Shown piece by piece: positions 7,860 to 14,938 of a stretch of 26,129 nt of DNA; positions within the stretch are counted from its first letter, which is position 1; the number at the start of each line of letters is the position of its first letter. Location of the stretch: positions 1 to 26,129 of the forward strand of contig URMQ01000009.1 in assembly GCA_900548955.1 (NCBI GenBank), given 5' to 3'. The translations under genes and the position numbers were made by a program. The notes under the pieces are model-generated. The model worked only from the letters and a program-made list of their open reading frames with translations, was not told the origin of the DNA and did not search any database. This DNA comes from an uncultured Eggerthella sp. (GTDB lineage: Bacteria; Actinomycetota; Coriobacteriia; Coriobacteriales; Eggerthellaceae).

Positions 7860-8228
7860 CTACTTCTTCTTGCCGCCGATTTGCTTACGAGGACCCTTGC
7901 GGGTACGTGCATTCGTGTGAGTACGCTGACCGCGAACGGGCAGGCCACGACGATGACGCAGACCACGATAGCAACCGATCTCCATGAGGCGCTTAATATT
8001 CTGAGAAACTTCGCGATGAAGGTCACCTTCAGTGGTGAGGTGCTCCTGGATATAGTCACGAAGTTTGGAAAGTTCATCTTCAGTCAGATCGTTAACGCGA
8101 GTGTCTGGGTTGATACCAGTTTCTGCGAGGATCTTCTTGGAGGTGGTAAGGCCAATGCCGTAAATGTAGGTCAAGCCGACTTCAATGCGCTTGTCGCGAG
8201 GAAGGTCGACACCAACGAGACGTGCCAT
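7860..8228 (-). CDS. rpsM: Ribosomal protein S13
   Basis: S13 is a small-subunit head protein that contacts the 50S subunit and P-site tRNA. The 122-residue protein starts MARLVGVDLPRDKRIEVGLT and contains YIYGIGLTTSKKILAETGI with its helix-hairpin-helix. It ends in the basic tail GLRHRRGLPVRGQRTHTNAR followed by TRKGPRKQIGGKKK. ATG at 8228 has AGAAAGGGA upstream. It follows rpmJ by 20 bases in the operon. Confidence 0.98.
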   Translation of the reverse strand: MARLVGVDLPRDKRIEVGLTYIYGIGLTTSKKILAETGINPDTRVNDLTEDELSKLRDYIQEHLTTEGDLHREVSQNIKRLMEIGCYRGLRHRRGLPVRGQRTHTNARTRKGPRKQIGGKKK

Positions 8229-8248
8229 GAATAAAGTTCCCTTTCTCT

Positions 8249-8362
8249 TTAACCCTGACGCTGCTTATGACGAGGATTCTCGCAGATTACAAGAACCTTG
8301 CCATGACGTCGGATAATCTTGCACTTGTCGCACATTTTCTTGACCGAAGGACGTACCTTCAT
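8249..8362 (-). CDS. rpmJ: Ribosomal protein L36
   Basis: This 37-residue large-subunit protein is complete: it begins MKVRPSVKKMCDKCKIIRRH and ends ENPRHKQRQG before a TAA. The zinc-ribbon residues Cys11, Cys14, Cys27 and His32 are all present, so it is the zinc-binding form. ATG at 8362 is preceded by GAAAGGAATTGAATT. It lies between infA and rpsM, its usual place. Confidence 0.96.
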   Translation of the reverse strand: MKVRPSVKKMCDKCKIIRRHGKVLVICENPRHKQRQG

Positions 8363-8554
8363 AATTCAATTCCTTTCGGTTAATGTGTTCTTTTCTTTAT
8401 CTACCACGCCCAGCCGCAGGCGATGATTTGTAAAAGCTTGCTTCCAACAATTATGTGTATTGCGCAGCGCTAAGCAGATAATGCTCAGCAAAGCACTTTG
8501 CGTTTACACACAAAATCACCACATTTCAATCCCTGAAATGCAGTGTAACGTCGC
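8363..8554 (-). other. infA-rpmJ spacer with two small inverted repeats
   Basis: The 192-base spacer is long for adjacent genes of a ribosomal operon. It has a perfect GCAAAG/CTTTGC inverted repeat (8488-8501) and an imperfect GCTAAGCA/TGCTCAGC pair just to its left (about 8469-8489). Neither is followed by a T-tract, so they look more like RNA processing or attenuation structures than a terminator. I see no coding sequence in it. Confidence 0.35.
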
Positions 8555-8773
8555 TTATTTATAACGATAGGTAATACGACCACGATCCAAGTCATACACT
8601 GAAAGTTCAACTTGAACCTTATCCCCTGGAAGAATCTTGATATAGTGCATACGCATCTTTCCAGAGATATGGGCCAATATCTTGTGCCCATTTTCAAGTT
8701 CTACCCTAAACATTGCGTTTGGGAGAGCTTCAAGAACTGTTCCTTCTAATTCAATTGCATCTTCTTTTGCCAC
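8555..8773 (-). CDS. infA: Translation initiation factor IF-1
   Basis: IF-1 binds the ribosomal A site and assists IF-2 and IF-3 in initiation. The 72-residue OB-fold protein reads MAKEDAIELEGTVLEALPNA, then FRVELENGHKILAHISGKMR and ends RGRITYRYK, essentially the whole family consensus. I placed the start at GTG 8773 because GAAGGAG lies immediately upstream with ideal spacing and the protein then has exactly the usual length. A TTG six codons earlier would overlap that ribosome binding site. It heads the ribosomal operon, with a promoter 44 bases upstream. Confidence 0.97.
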   Translation of the reverse strand: MAKEDAIELEGTVLEALPNAMFRVELENGHKILAHISGKMRMHYIKILPGDKVQVELSVYDLDRGRITYRYK

Positions 8774-8816
8774 AATTGCTCCTTCAGGCAAATAAGTAGA
8801 CGAGCGACAAATGGGT

Positions 8817-8846
8817 ATGTTACCAAAAATTTACCCTCTTTTGCAA
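8817..8846 (-). promoter_or_regulatory. Promoter of the infA ribosomal operon
   Basis: On the minus strand TTGCAA (-35, 8841-8846) is followed after 18 bases by TAACAT (-10, 8817-8822). A TGG precedes the -10, making it an extended type. The predicted transcript would start around 8810, giving a short leader before the infA ribosome binding site. Confidence 0.65.
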
Positions 8847-9096
8847 GTTCAATATTTTCTACGCATTTCAGCTTTTATCCACCAACAATTACATGGAATC
8901 TCCCGTTATGTACGGATTTTGCAAGCATGGCATTTTTTCGATGTAAGCAACCCTGAAATTTTAGTAACGAATCTGTATTTCGGTCAGTTTACCTTTTCTC
9001 TGAGCCAAAATTCGCACAAAGCGAGCAGTTTTATGCAAAAATGCCTCATTTTTTGCAAATGATTCCCTCACACAAATATCTATTGAAAGTAAAAAA
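8847..9096. other. Long non-coding stretch upstream of infA
   Basis: I see no gene here: the only plus-strand open frame lacks a ribosome binding site, starts in the infA promoter and has no recognisable motif. The stretch is AT-rich and repeats the palindrome-like TTTTGCAA several times (8838-8846, 8917-8924, 9050-9058). It also has a near-perfect inverted repeat, TGCAAAAATG (9034-9043) with CATTTTTTGCA (9047-9057). It may hold regulator sites or further upstream promoter elements for infA. Confidence 0.4.
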
Positions 9097-9117
9097 CCAC
9101 CGATTCCATTTCGGTGG
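9097..9117 (-). terminator. Terminator of the tRNA-Lys gene
   Basis: A perfect 7-bp stem, CCACCGA (9097-9103) with TCGGTGG (9111-9117), has a 7-base loop. On the minus strand TTTTTTACTTTC follows. It lies 13 bases past the 3' end of the tRNA. Confidence 0.85.
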
Positions 9118-9130
9118 CTGAAAGTTTAAG

Positions 9131-9206
9131 TGGTGCGCCGTGAGGGAATCGAACCCGCGACCTTGGGATTAAAAGTCCCCTGCTCTACCAACTGAGCTAA
9201 CGGCGC
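9131..9206 (-). tRNA. tRNA-Lys, anticodon TTT
   Basis: The minus strand folds into a complete 76-base cloverleaf with encoded CCA. The acceptor stem GCGCCGT/ACGGCGC is fully paired. The D arm has GCTC and GAGC around AGTTGGTA. The anticodon loop CTTTTAA carries TTT (Lys), and the T loop is TTCGATT. The T stem (GCGGG/CCCTC) has one C-T mismatch at positions 50-64. A strong promoter and a terminator flank it, so it is a single-gene unit. Confidence 0.95.
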
Positions 9207-9267
9207 ATATGTTGTACTCAATATGTTATTGCGTTTGCGCTAAACATTTTATAGTGAGCAGCTAAAC

Positions 9268-9296
9268 ATTCTAATGCCCAAAAGTTCATAGGTCAA
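9268..9296 (-). promoter_or_regulatory. Promoter of tRNA-Lys
   Basis: On the minus strand TTGACC (-35, 9291-9296), a 17-base spacer and TAGAAT (-10, 9268-9273) make a near-consensus promoter. The mature tRNA begins about 60 bases downstream, implying a 5' leader that is processed away. Confidence 0.75.
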
Positions 9297-9471
9297 TCAA
9301 AAGATGCACTATACTCAAGAAAATACTTACAAAAGGGTTTGATTTTTGTTTTAGTGCGTTAAAACGCTCACTTTGATGAGCGCTAAAGCACCAGGTCCCT
9401 TCGAAATGCGCGTTCGATTTCGCGTGTTTGGTTTCACTCGCTTGGTTTACAAATTCGCAGAAAGGCCAGCT

Positions 9472-9927
9472 ATGATGATAGTCGGAGTTATTTCAGATCT
9501 ACATCGCGTTTTAAGTGATCGCGCTGTAAGCGAACTCGAAAAATGCGACATTATTTTATGCGCGGGCGACGTCGAACGCGAAAGTATCTTGATGGAGCTC
9601 GACGCCATAGCTCCCACTATTGCTGTTAAAGGAAACTGCGACTACCCTTCCCTTTCTTCGGATGTTCCCTTTACGGCATCTCCCCGCATTGGTGGTGTTC
9701 GCTTCTTTATGGTGCACCGCCCTGAAGATATCGGCACATCCGCAGAAGACGTACAGGTTGTCGTTCATGGGCACACTCATGTTCCTCGAAACCAACTACT
9801 CGATGGAATTCTCTACATCAACCCTGGTAGCGCAACAAACCCTCGTGGAGGAAACAAAAAGACTATGGCGCGCCTTACTATTGAAGAAGGCAAAGTCTCA
9901 AACGTAGAATTCGTCGAACTAAATTAG
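9472..9927 (+). CDS. YfcE/MJ0936-type metallophosphoesterase
   Basis: This is a 151-residue calcineurin-like phosphodiesterase, the only plus-strand protein gene in the window. Its metal-binding motifs appear in the usual order: ISDLH, AGDV, KGNCD, then VHGHTH and INPGS near the end. The motif that is usually THGH reads MVHRPED here: the first histidine is kept and the Gly-His that follows is replaced. The natural substrate of the family is not settled; cyclic nucleotides and artificial phosphodiesters have been reported for some members. I placed the start at ATG 9472 (MMIVGVISD), with AAAGG just upstream; an in-frame start at 9373 would add 33 unrelated residues. It converges on the dehydrogenase gene, and its stop lies inside a tandem repeat. 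Confidence 0.85.
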   Translation: MMIVGVISDLHRVLSDRAVSELEKCDIILCAGDVERESILMELDAIAPTIAVKGNCDYPSLSSDVPFTASPRIGGVRFFMVHRPEDIGTSAEDVQVVVHGHTHVPRNQLLDGILYINPGSATNPRGGNKKTMARLTIEEGKVSNVEFVELN

Positions 9928-10028
9928 CGTCATTTATCGAACTTAATTAGCGGCATTCGTGGACTAGACTAGCATTATTTATCGAACTGAATCAGTGCTT
10001 ACCGCCGAACTAAACTAGCGCCAGCACT
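9915..10028. repeat. 5 x 23-bp degenerate tandem repeat spanning two convergent stop codons
   Basis: Five units start at 9915, 9938, 9961, 9983 and 10006. Four have 23 bases and the third has 22. Units 1, 2, 4 and 5 begin CGAACT and the third GGACT, followed by a variant of AAATTAGCG. Units 1 and 2 agree at 19 of 23 positions; the others are more diverged. The first unit encodes the last codons and stop of the phosphodiesterase. The last contains the stop of the dehydrogenase on the other strand. There are no unique spacers, so this is not CRISPR. Confidence 0.8.
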
Positions 10029-11130
10029 GATAACAATACTCAACAGGCTCTGACCCTTCTGATTTTGTCGCCGAGCCCGGATGAAACTCCTGCGATTCGG
10101 TTTTCTGCGACTGAGTCTGAATATCTTGCGCTTGACCTTGCCTTGATTGAGCTTGCTGTACTTGACCCTGCAACACCTCAGGATTCAGACAATCCTTCGG
10201 CATTCTGCCCAACACCACATCAAGCGCAGCCTGCATAGAGCGGCGATGCAGTTCTTCCCCTGATTCTTCGGAGTAATAGGCAACATGAGGGCTTAATACT
10301 GTATGGGGAACCTTCATTATAGGATGATCCCAATCAAGAGGTTCTTCCTCAAACACATCAATACCAGCTCCCCACAAGCGCCCCTCACTTAAAGCTTGAG
10401 CGAGCGCCACTGTGTCTACAACAGCACCACGCGAGGTATTAACTACCACCGCACCGCGTTTCATCAAACGAAGATTGTTCGCGTTAAGCAAATGATGTGT
10501 TTCTGGCGTAAGCGCCGTATGAAAGCTGACCACATCGGATTGGGATAGAACTTCTTCCAAAGAATAAATCTCAAATCCTTCAGGAGTACGACGACCTGGC
10601 ACTAGCGAGCGGGAATAGCAAACTACCCGAAAGCCTAATCCTGCTGCCTTTCGTGCAACTGCCCTACCAATTTCACCCATGCCTACAACACCAAAAACTC
10701 TACCGTAAACCTGACCAAAAGGACGGCGGCGCGTATAATCCCATACACCTGCACGCATATCGGCATCGCATTCGTTCAAACGACGAAGACTCGCCAATGC
10801 CAAAGCGATGGCATGATCGGATACCACTTCAGTGCCATAGCCAGGAACAATACACACCGCAGTTCCATTTTTAGTTGCTGCTTGAGCATCAATGTTGTCA
10901 TATCCGATACCAGTCCGACTAACCACCTTTAAATTAGGAAGTGCTTCGAATACCTTGGCGGTATAGCGCCCATACGAAGTAACTACCCCATCGGCGTCTT
11001 GCGCATTGCGAATGATGCCTTCTTCGGTGCGATCATTGAACAGCGCAATCTCAACACCCGCTTCTTTTGCCATAGCTACTTCAATATCGTTATCTTCGAA
11101 ATCGGTATCGGTAACAACAATTTTTGGCAT
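10015..11130 (-). CDS. D-isomer-specific 2-hydroxyacid dehydrogenase with Gln-rich tail
   Basis: NAD-dependent enzymes of this family reduce 2-keto acids or oxidise D-2-hydroxy acids; phosphoglycerate, glyoxylate/hydroxypyruvate and CtBP-like members look alike, so the substrate is open. Residues 1-318 form a full enzyme. The Rossmann motif is GVVGMGEIGRAVA, and the catalytic Arg, Glu and His lie in SRTGIGYDNID, GIDVFEEEP and LSPHVAYYSEES. TSRGAVVD is also present. Residues 319-371 are an added low-complexity tail with 12 glutamines in its first 30 residues, ending YCYQCWR. The usual family length is about 310-330. ATG at 11130 has GAGGAG upstream. Tandem repeats flank the gene on both sides. 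Confidence 0.88.
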   Translation of the reverse strand: MPKIVVTDTDFEDNDIEVAMAKEAGVEIALFNDRTEEGIIRNAQDADGVVTSYGRYTAKVFEALPNLKVVSRTGIGYDNIDAQAATKNGTAVCIVPGYGTEVVSDHAIALALASLRRLNECDADMRAGVWDYTRRRPFGQVYGRVFGVVGMGEIGRAVARKAAGLGFRVVCYSRSLVPGRRTPEGFEIYSLEEVLSQSDVVSFHTALTPETHHLLNANNLRLMKRGAVVVNTSRGAVVDTVALAQALSEGRLWGAGIDVFEEEPLDWDHPIMKVPHTVLSPHVAYYSEESGEELHRRSMQAALDVVLGRMPKDCLNPEVLQGQVQQAQSRQGQAQDIQTQSQKTESQEFHPGSATKSEGSEPVEYCYQCWR

Positions 11131-11162
11131 ATGCGCTCCTCGCCTTAATCGCTTTTGAGATA

Positions 11163-11259
11163 GCGTTCTGGTTTTCTTATTTGCACGCTGGTTTTATCTG
11201 CGTTCTGGTTTTCTTATTTGCGTGCTAGCTTTCTTAATTGCATGCTGGTTTTTAATTAC
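11163..11259. repeat. 5 x 20-bp imperfect tandem repeat
   Basis: Units start at 11163, 11183, 11200, 11220 and 11240, with lengths 20, 17, 20, 20 and 20. Units 1 and 3 are identical (GCGTTCTGGTTTTCTTATTT); the others keep GC..GCTGGTTTT or a close variant. The array begins 33 bases past the stop of the YdcF-type gene and would lie in the leader of the dehydrogenase mRNA, where the minus-strand RNA would be A-rich and weakly structured. Confidence 0.85.
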
Positions 11260-11292
11260 AGTTGACGCTTGCCTAGTCGCAATAATCCAACC

Positions 11293-12015
11293 TTACCACC
11301 ACTGCGTAACGGTTCCTGACTGATTCAGGCTAACTGGTTCGCTTTTCGTCTCGGGTTCACTGCTTGTAAGAACTGCAACAAAATCTTTTACTCGCGCAAG
11401 AACTTCACGTTTTTCGTATTCATCAATCTGGGCATACGTTGCATTATCGCTGGGCACACCATAAGCATCTATTCCAAACGAATGCGCATCGTAGAGCGCA
11501 CGATACAAATGGTATTCCTGCGTTACCACTACACAACGCTCCACGTCAAACACATGACGGAGACGATACATACTGTCGTAAGTAGAAAGTCCTGCATGAT
11601 CACAAAACACATCATCGGCGGGAACGCCTTGATCTTCCACATAAAGCGCCATAGCCATTACTTCGTTGTAAGACGAATCGCTATTGTCTCCGCTCATGAT
11701 TATCTTGGGAGCAACCCCTTCGTTGTATAACGCAATAGCAGTATCAAGTCTGTCTTTTAATACAGCGGAGGGACTACCATCCCAGTTAATGCCCGCGCCC
11801 AGCACCACAATAGCATCTGCATCAAAGGCTGTTTCTTGAATGTTTGAGCTGGACACAGTTGTAAACGAAGGACGCGTCGAAGCACACATAAAGAAATTGA
11901 TTGTCAAAGGAATGCCTACCACCACAAGCACAATTGACAAAATAAGGCCAACGAAGGCCCTAATCAGTCGGCTTAAGCATCCTCTTTTCTTATGTCGAGT
12001 TCTTCGTGCAGTCAT
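11293..12015 (-). CDS. SanA/YdcF-type (DUF218) membrane-anchored protein
   Basis: This 240-residue protein has a basic N-terminus (MTARRTRHKKRGCLSRLIRA) and one membrane segment (VGLILSIVLVVVGIPLTINF), then an extracytoplasmic DUF218 domain. Family blocks visible are DAIVVLGAGINWDGSPS, KIIMSGDNSD, the acidic YNEVMAMA and CVVVTQEYHLYRA. E. coli SanA is linked to envelope barrier function; the biochemical role of the family is poorly known. I placed the start at ATG 12015. A GTG at 12054 would add 13 residues but falls in the loop of the leuS terminator hairpin, so it is unlikely. No good ribosome binding site precedes 12015. The gene appears to depend on read-through from leuS or a promoter I cannot see. 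Confidence 0.8.
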   Translation of the reverse strand: MTARRTRHKKRGCLSRLIRAFVGLILSIVLVVVGIPLTINFFMCASTRPSFTTVSSSNIQETAFDADAIVVLGAGINWDGSPSAVLKDRLDTAIALYNEGVAPKIIMSGDNSDSSYNEVMAMALYVEDQGVPADDVFCDHAGLSTYDSMYRLRHVFDVERCVVVTQEYHLYRALYDAHSFGIDAYGVPSDNATYAQIDEYEKREVLARVKDFVAVLTSSEPETKSEPVSLNQSGTVTQWW

Positions 12016-12043
12016 AATTTCGCAATCAGACGTTATCAAATAA

Positions 12044-12067
12044 ATGCGCCCCACTAGCGGGGCGCAT
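12044..12067 (-). terminator. Terminator of leuS
   Basis: A perfect 9-bp GC-rich stem, ATGCGCCCC (12044-12052) with GGGGCGCAT (12059-12067), has a 6-base loop. On the minus strand TTTATTTG follows. It lies about 55 bases after the leuS stop and only 28 bases before the start chosen for the next gene. A second small hairpin, CTGCTT/AAGCAG (12102-12117), precedes it. Confidence 0.8.
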
Positions 12068-12122
12068 AGAATCTACTCAAATAGCCTATTAAAGCATCAA
12101 ACTGCTTAATGAAGCAGGTAAG

Positions 12123-14696
12123 CTACTTCGCAACGATATTAACCAGACGGCCAGGAATAACAATGACCTTCTTGATGCCCTTACCATCCGTTGCACTTGC
12201 AGCCGCAGAAAGAGCAGCTTCACGAATAGTATCTTCATCGGCATCGGTTGCTACCATGATCCTAGCTTTAACCTTGCCGTTAATCTGGACTGCCAACTCA
12301 ACCTCATCTGCCTTTGCAGCTTCAGGATCAAAATCTGGCCAATCCTGATGATGCACCGAATCAGTATGACCAAGTTCGGTCTGCCACAATTCTTCTGCCC
12401 AATGAGGTGCAATTGGTGCAAGCAGCTTAACCATGACTTCGGCAACCTCAGTATCAAAAGCACGCAGTTCAGTATCTGTTTTGCGAATTTCAGGAGAAGT
12501 TTTGCGCAGATAATCACTTGCGGCGTTTGCCAGCTCCATGATGGCAGCAATAGCGGTATTGAAATTATTGCGCGCAAAGTCTTCAATAACCTTGCCTACT
12601 ACGCGATGACGTTCGCGCAACAGCGTCTTCTTAGCCTCTTCAGCCTCCGCTGCTGATGCGCCCTCCTGGAAGAACGTCTTTTCACCAGCGTCACATGCCA
12701 AATCCGCAACCATACGCCATGCGCGATTGAGGAACTTATACATGCCTGCAAGACCATCTTCATTCCATTGAAGTTCCTTATCGGGCGGCGCCATAAACAA
12801 GATATAAGCACGAACCGCATCAGCACCATAACCATCAATCATATCTTCTGGCGAAATTACATTGCCCTTAGATTTCGACATAACATCGCCATGCTCATCC
12901 AAAACCATACCCTGACACAGCAAGTTAGAGAACGGTTCATCGAAATCTACCATACCCATATCGCGCAATACCTTCGTAAAGAAGCGCGAATACAGCAGAT
13001 GCAAAATAGCATGTTCAATACCGCCAATATACTGATCCACTGGCATCCAGCGGTTTGCGCGAGTAGGATCGAAAGGCTGCTTATCATTATGTGGATCGGT
13101 ATAACGCAGGTAATACCAGCTAGAACAAGTAAACGTATCCATGGTGTCCGTTTCACGATGAGCAGGACCACCACACTGAGGGCAGGTGCACTTGGAGAAC
13201 TCTTCGTGCGTTGCCAAGGTTTCACCAGCTGCTAAATCAATATCTTTTGGCAGCATTACGGGCAAATCCTCTTCAGGAACAGGCACCAAACCACACTTGT
13301 CGCAATAAATAGCAGGAATAGGATTACCCCAATAACGCTGACGAGAAATCAACCAGTCACGCAAACGGAACTGAACGGACTTTTTACCCTTACCCTGTGC
13401 TTCCAAATCGCCAATGATGGCATCCACTGCAGGAGAATGCTTGCCGCCTACCAGACCGGTGTATTTACCTGACTGAACCAAAACGCCTTCAGCTTCATAG
13501 GATTTTTCCCAATCCACCGTGGTTACTCGACGCTCTTGTACGCCATTCAGTTCAGCAAACAGCGGGTCATCCTCACCCAGAATGATAGGAATAATAGGCA
13601 GGTCATACTTGCGAGCAAACTCGAAGTCGCGCTGGTCGCCGCAAGGTACTGCCATTACTGCACCTGTACCATAATCTGCCACGATATAGTCAGCAACCCA
13701 AACTGGCACCTTTTCGCCATTAACAGGATTAATAACATAGCGGCCGGTAAAAGTACCGTGCTTTTCACGATCACCCTGCGCACGTTCAACTGCACTTACC
13801 TTCGAAGCGGCTTCGACTAATTCCTTTACCGCAGCTTCATATTCGGTGCCTTCCACAAGCTCCATCAGTTTAGGAGACTCAGGAGCCAGCAGGAAGAAGC
13901 TACAGCCAAACAACGTGTCAGGACGCGTGGTAAAGACGGTAATGATGTCATCATCAGTAGGATTTTCTGGAGCGTTGCCATCCTTGTCGCAAAGCAGGAA
14001 GTCAACCTCAGCACCTTCAGAACGACCAATCCAGTTTGCCTGCATTTGCTTTACTGGCTCTGGCCAACCCTCTAGCTGATCAAGATCGTCAAGTAATTCC
14101 TGAGCATAATCGGTAATCTTGAAATACCACTGAGTAAGGTCACGCTTTTCAACAGTGCCGTGGCAACGCCAGCACTCACCTTCAGTAACCTGTTCGTTGG
14201 CCAAAACCGTCTTGCAGTTAGGGCACCAATTAACAGGAGAATTACGACGCTCTACCAAACCGCGCTTCCAGAACTGCAAAAAGATCCACTGGCCCCAGCG
14301 ATAGTACTCTGGATCGCATGCTACAACCGTACGATCCCAGTCATACGAAAAGCCCATGCGCTTAAAGCTAGCTTTTTGGGTTTCAATGTTGGCATAGGTC
14401 CATGTAGCAGGATGGCTATTATGCTTGATGGCGGCGTTTTCCGCAGGAAGACCAAAAGCGTCCCATCCCATAGGATGAAGCACGTCATAGCCACGCATAG
14501 TGTAATAACGTGCCGTAACATCACCTAAGGTGTAATTGCGAACATGACCCATATGAATGTCACCCGAAGGATACGGAAACATTTCAAGCACATAGCGCTT
14601 TGGCTTTGACTCATCTTCACGAGCAGTATAAGCACCCGTGTCCGCCCAAACCTTTTGCCAATGTGGCTCAATTTCATGTGGGTTGTATTCTTTCAT
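12123..14696 (-). CDS. leuS: Leucyl-tRNA synthetase
   Basis: This class I synthetase charges tRNA-Leu and edits mischarged tRNA. It has 857 residues, the usual bacterial length. The HIGH-type motif is HMGH at residues 48-51 (FPYPSGDIHMGH), and VMSKSKGNVISPEDM near residue 605 is the KMSKS motif. The inserted editing domain includes TVFTTRPDTLFGCSF, then GTGAVMAVPCGDQRDFEFA. Zinc-type cysteine pairs are present (CPNC, CWRC; CDKC, CPQC). ATG at 14696 has AAGGA at about 8 bases. I looked for a T-box leader upstream and did not find the conserved AGGGTGG core. A terminator follows the gene. Confidence 0.98.
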   Translation of the reverse strand: MKEYNPHEIEPHWQKVWADTGAYTAREDESKPKRYVLEMFPYPSGDIHMGHVRNYTLGDVTARYYTMRGYDVLHPMGWDAFGLPAENAAIKHNSHPATWTYANIETQKASFKRMGFSYDWDRTVVACDPEYYRWGQWIFLQFWKRGLVERRNSPVNWCPNCKTVLANEQVTEGECWRCHGTVEKRDLTQWYFKITDYAQELLDDLDQLEGWPEPVKQMQANWIGRSEGAEVDFLLCDKDGNAPENPTDDDIITVFTTRPDTLFGCSFFLLAPESPKLMELVEGTEYEAAVKELVEAASKVSAVERAQGDREKHGTFTGRYVINPVNGEKVPVWVADYIVADYGTGAVMAVPCGDQRDFEFARKYDLPIIPIILGEDDPLFAELNGVQERRVTTVDWEKSYEAEGVLVQSGKYTGLVGGKHSPAVDAIIGDLEAQGKGKKSVQFRLRDWLISRQRYWGNPIPAIYCDKCGLVPVPEEDLPVMLPKDIDLAAGETLATHEEFSKCTCPQCGGPAHRETDTMDTFTCSSWYYLRYTDPHNDKQPFDPTRANRWMPVDQYIGGIEHAILHLLYSRFFTKVLRDMGMVDFDEPFSNLLCQGMVLDEHGDVMSKSKGNVISPEDMIDGYGADAVRAYILFMAPPDKELQWNEDGLAGMYKFLNRAWRMVADLACDAGEKTFFQEGASAAEAEEAKKTLLRERHRVVGKVIEDFARNNFNTAIAAIMELANAASDYLRKTSPEIRKTDTELRAFDTEVAEVMVKLLAPIAPHWAEELWQTELGHTDSVHHQDWPDFDPEAAKADEVELAVQINGKVKARIMVATDADEDTIREAALSAAASATDGKGIKKVIVIPGRLVNIVAK

Positions 14697-14813
14697 AGGT
14701 CAATCCTTTTTCTGTATACATTTCCTGTATGCAAGGCCATCAACACGCACTTACGTGAAAGACCGCCAACTTATTGCCAATACCAACTATAGCCAATATA
14801 TAGACAACAACCA

Positions 14814-14889
14814 TAAACCTTAATAAACCTCAAGGACGCCTTGCTTATTATGCGCGAAACACCCGCATCACACTAAACAAAGCGTCCTT
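14814..14889. other. Large nested inverted repeat and 2 x 10-bp repeat upstream of leuS
   Basis: AAGGACGC (14832-14839) pairs perfectly with GCGTCCTT (14882-14889) across a 42-base loop. That loop itself contains an ATGCG/CGCAT-type inner stem. Next to it a 10-base unit is repeated, TAAACCTTAA (14814-14823) and TAAACCTCAA (14824-14833). No T-tract follows on either strand. It lies 50 bases after the stop of the secreted protein and could be a 3' structure of that mRNA or an upstream element of leuS. I see no gene in the 242-base spacer. Confidence 0.45.
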
Positions 14890-14938
14890 AATTATAAAAC
14901 CGAATTATTACAAGCGGGAAAATACCCAAGAAAATTGG

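Noticed and set aside
8811..9062. Plus-strand 83-codon frame in the infA upstream region
   Set aside because: It begins inside the infA promoter, lacks a ribosome binding site and its translation has no recognisable domain or bias.
9365..9382. CGCTCA/TGAGCG hairpin before the phosphodiesterase as a terminator
   Set aside because: No T-tract follows on either strand; it may be a leader hairpin but nothing further supports it.
12016..12054. GTG start at 12054 for the YdcF-type protein
   Set aside because: The codon lies in the loop of the leuS terminator hairpin and the added residues are not typical of the family.
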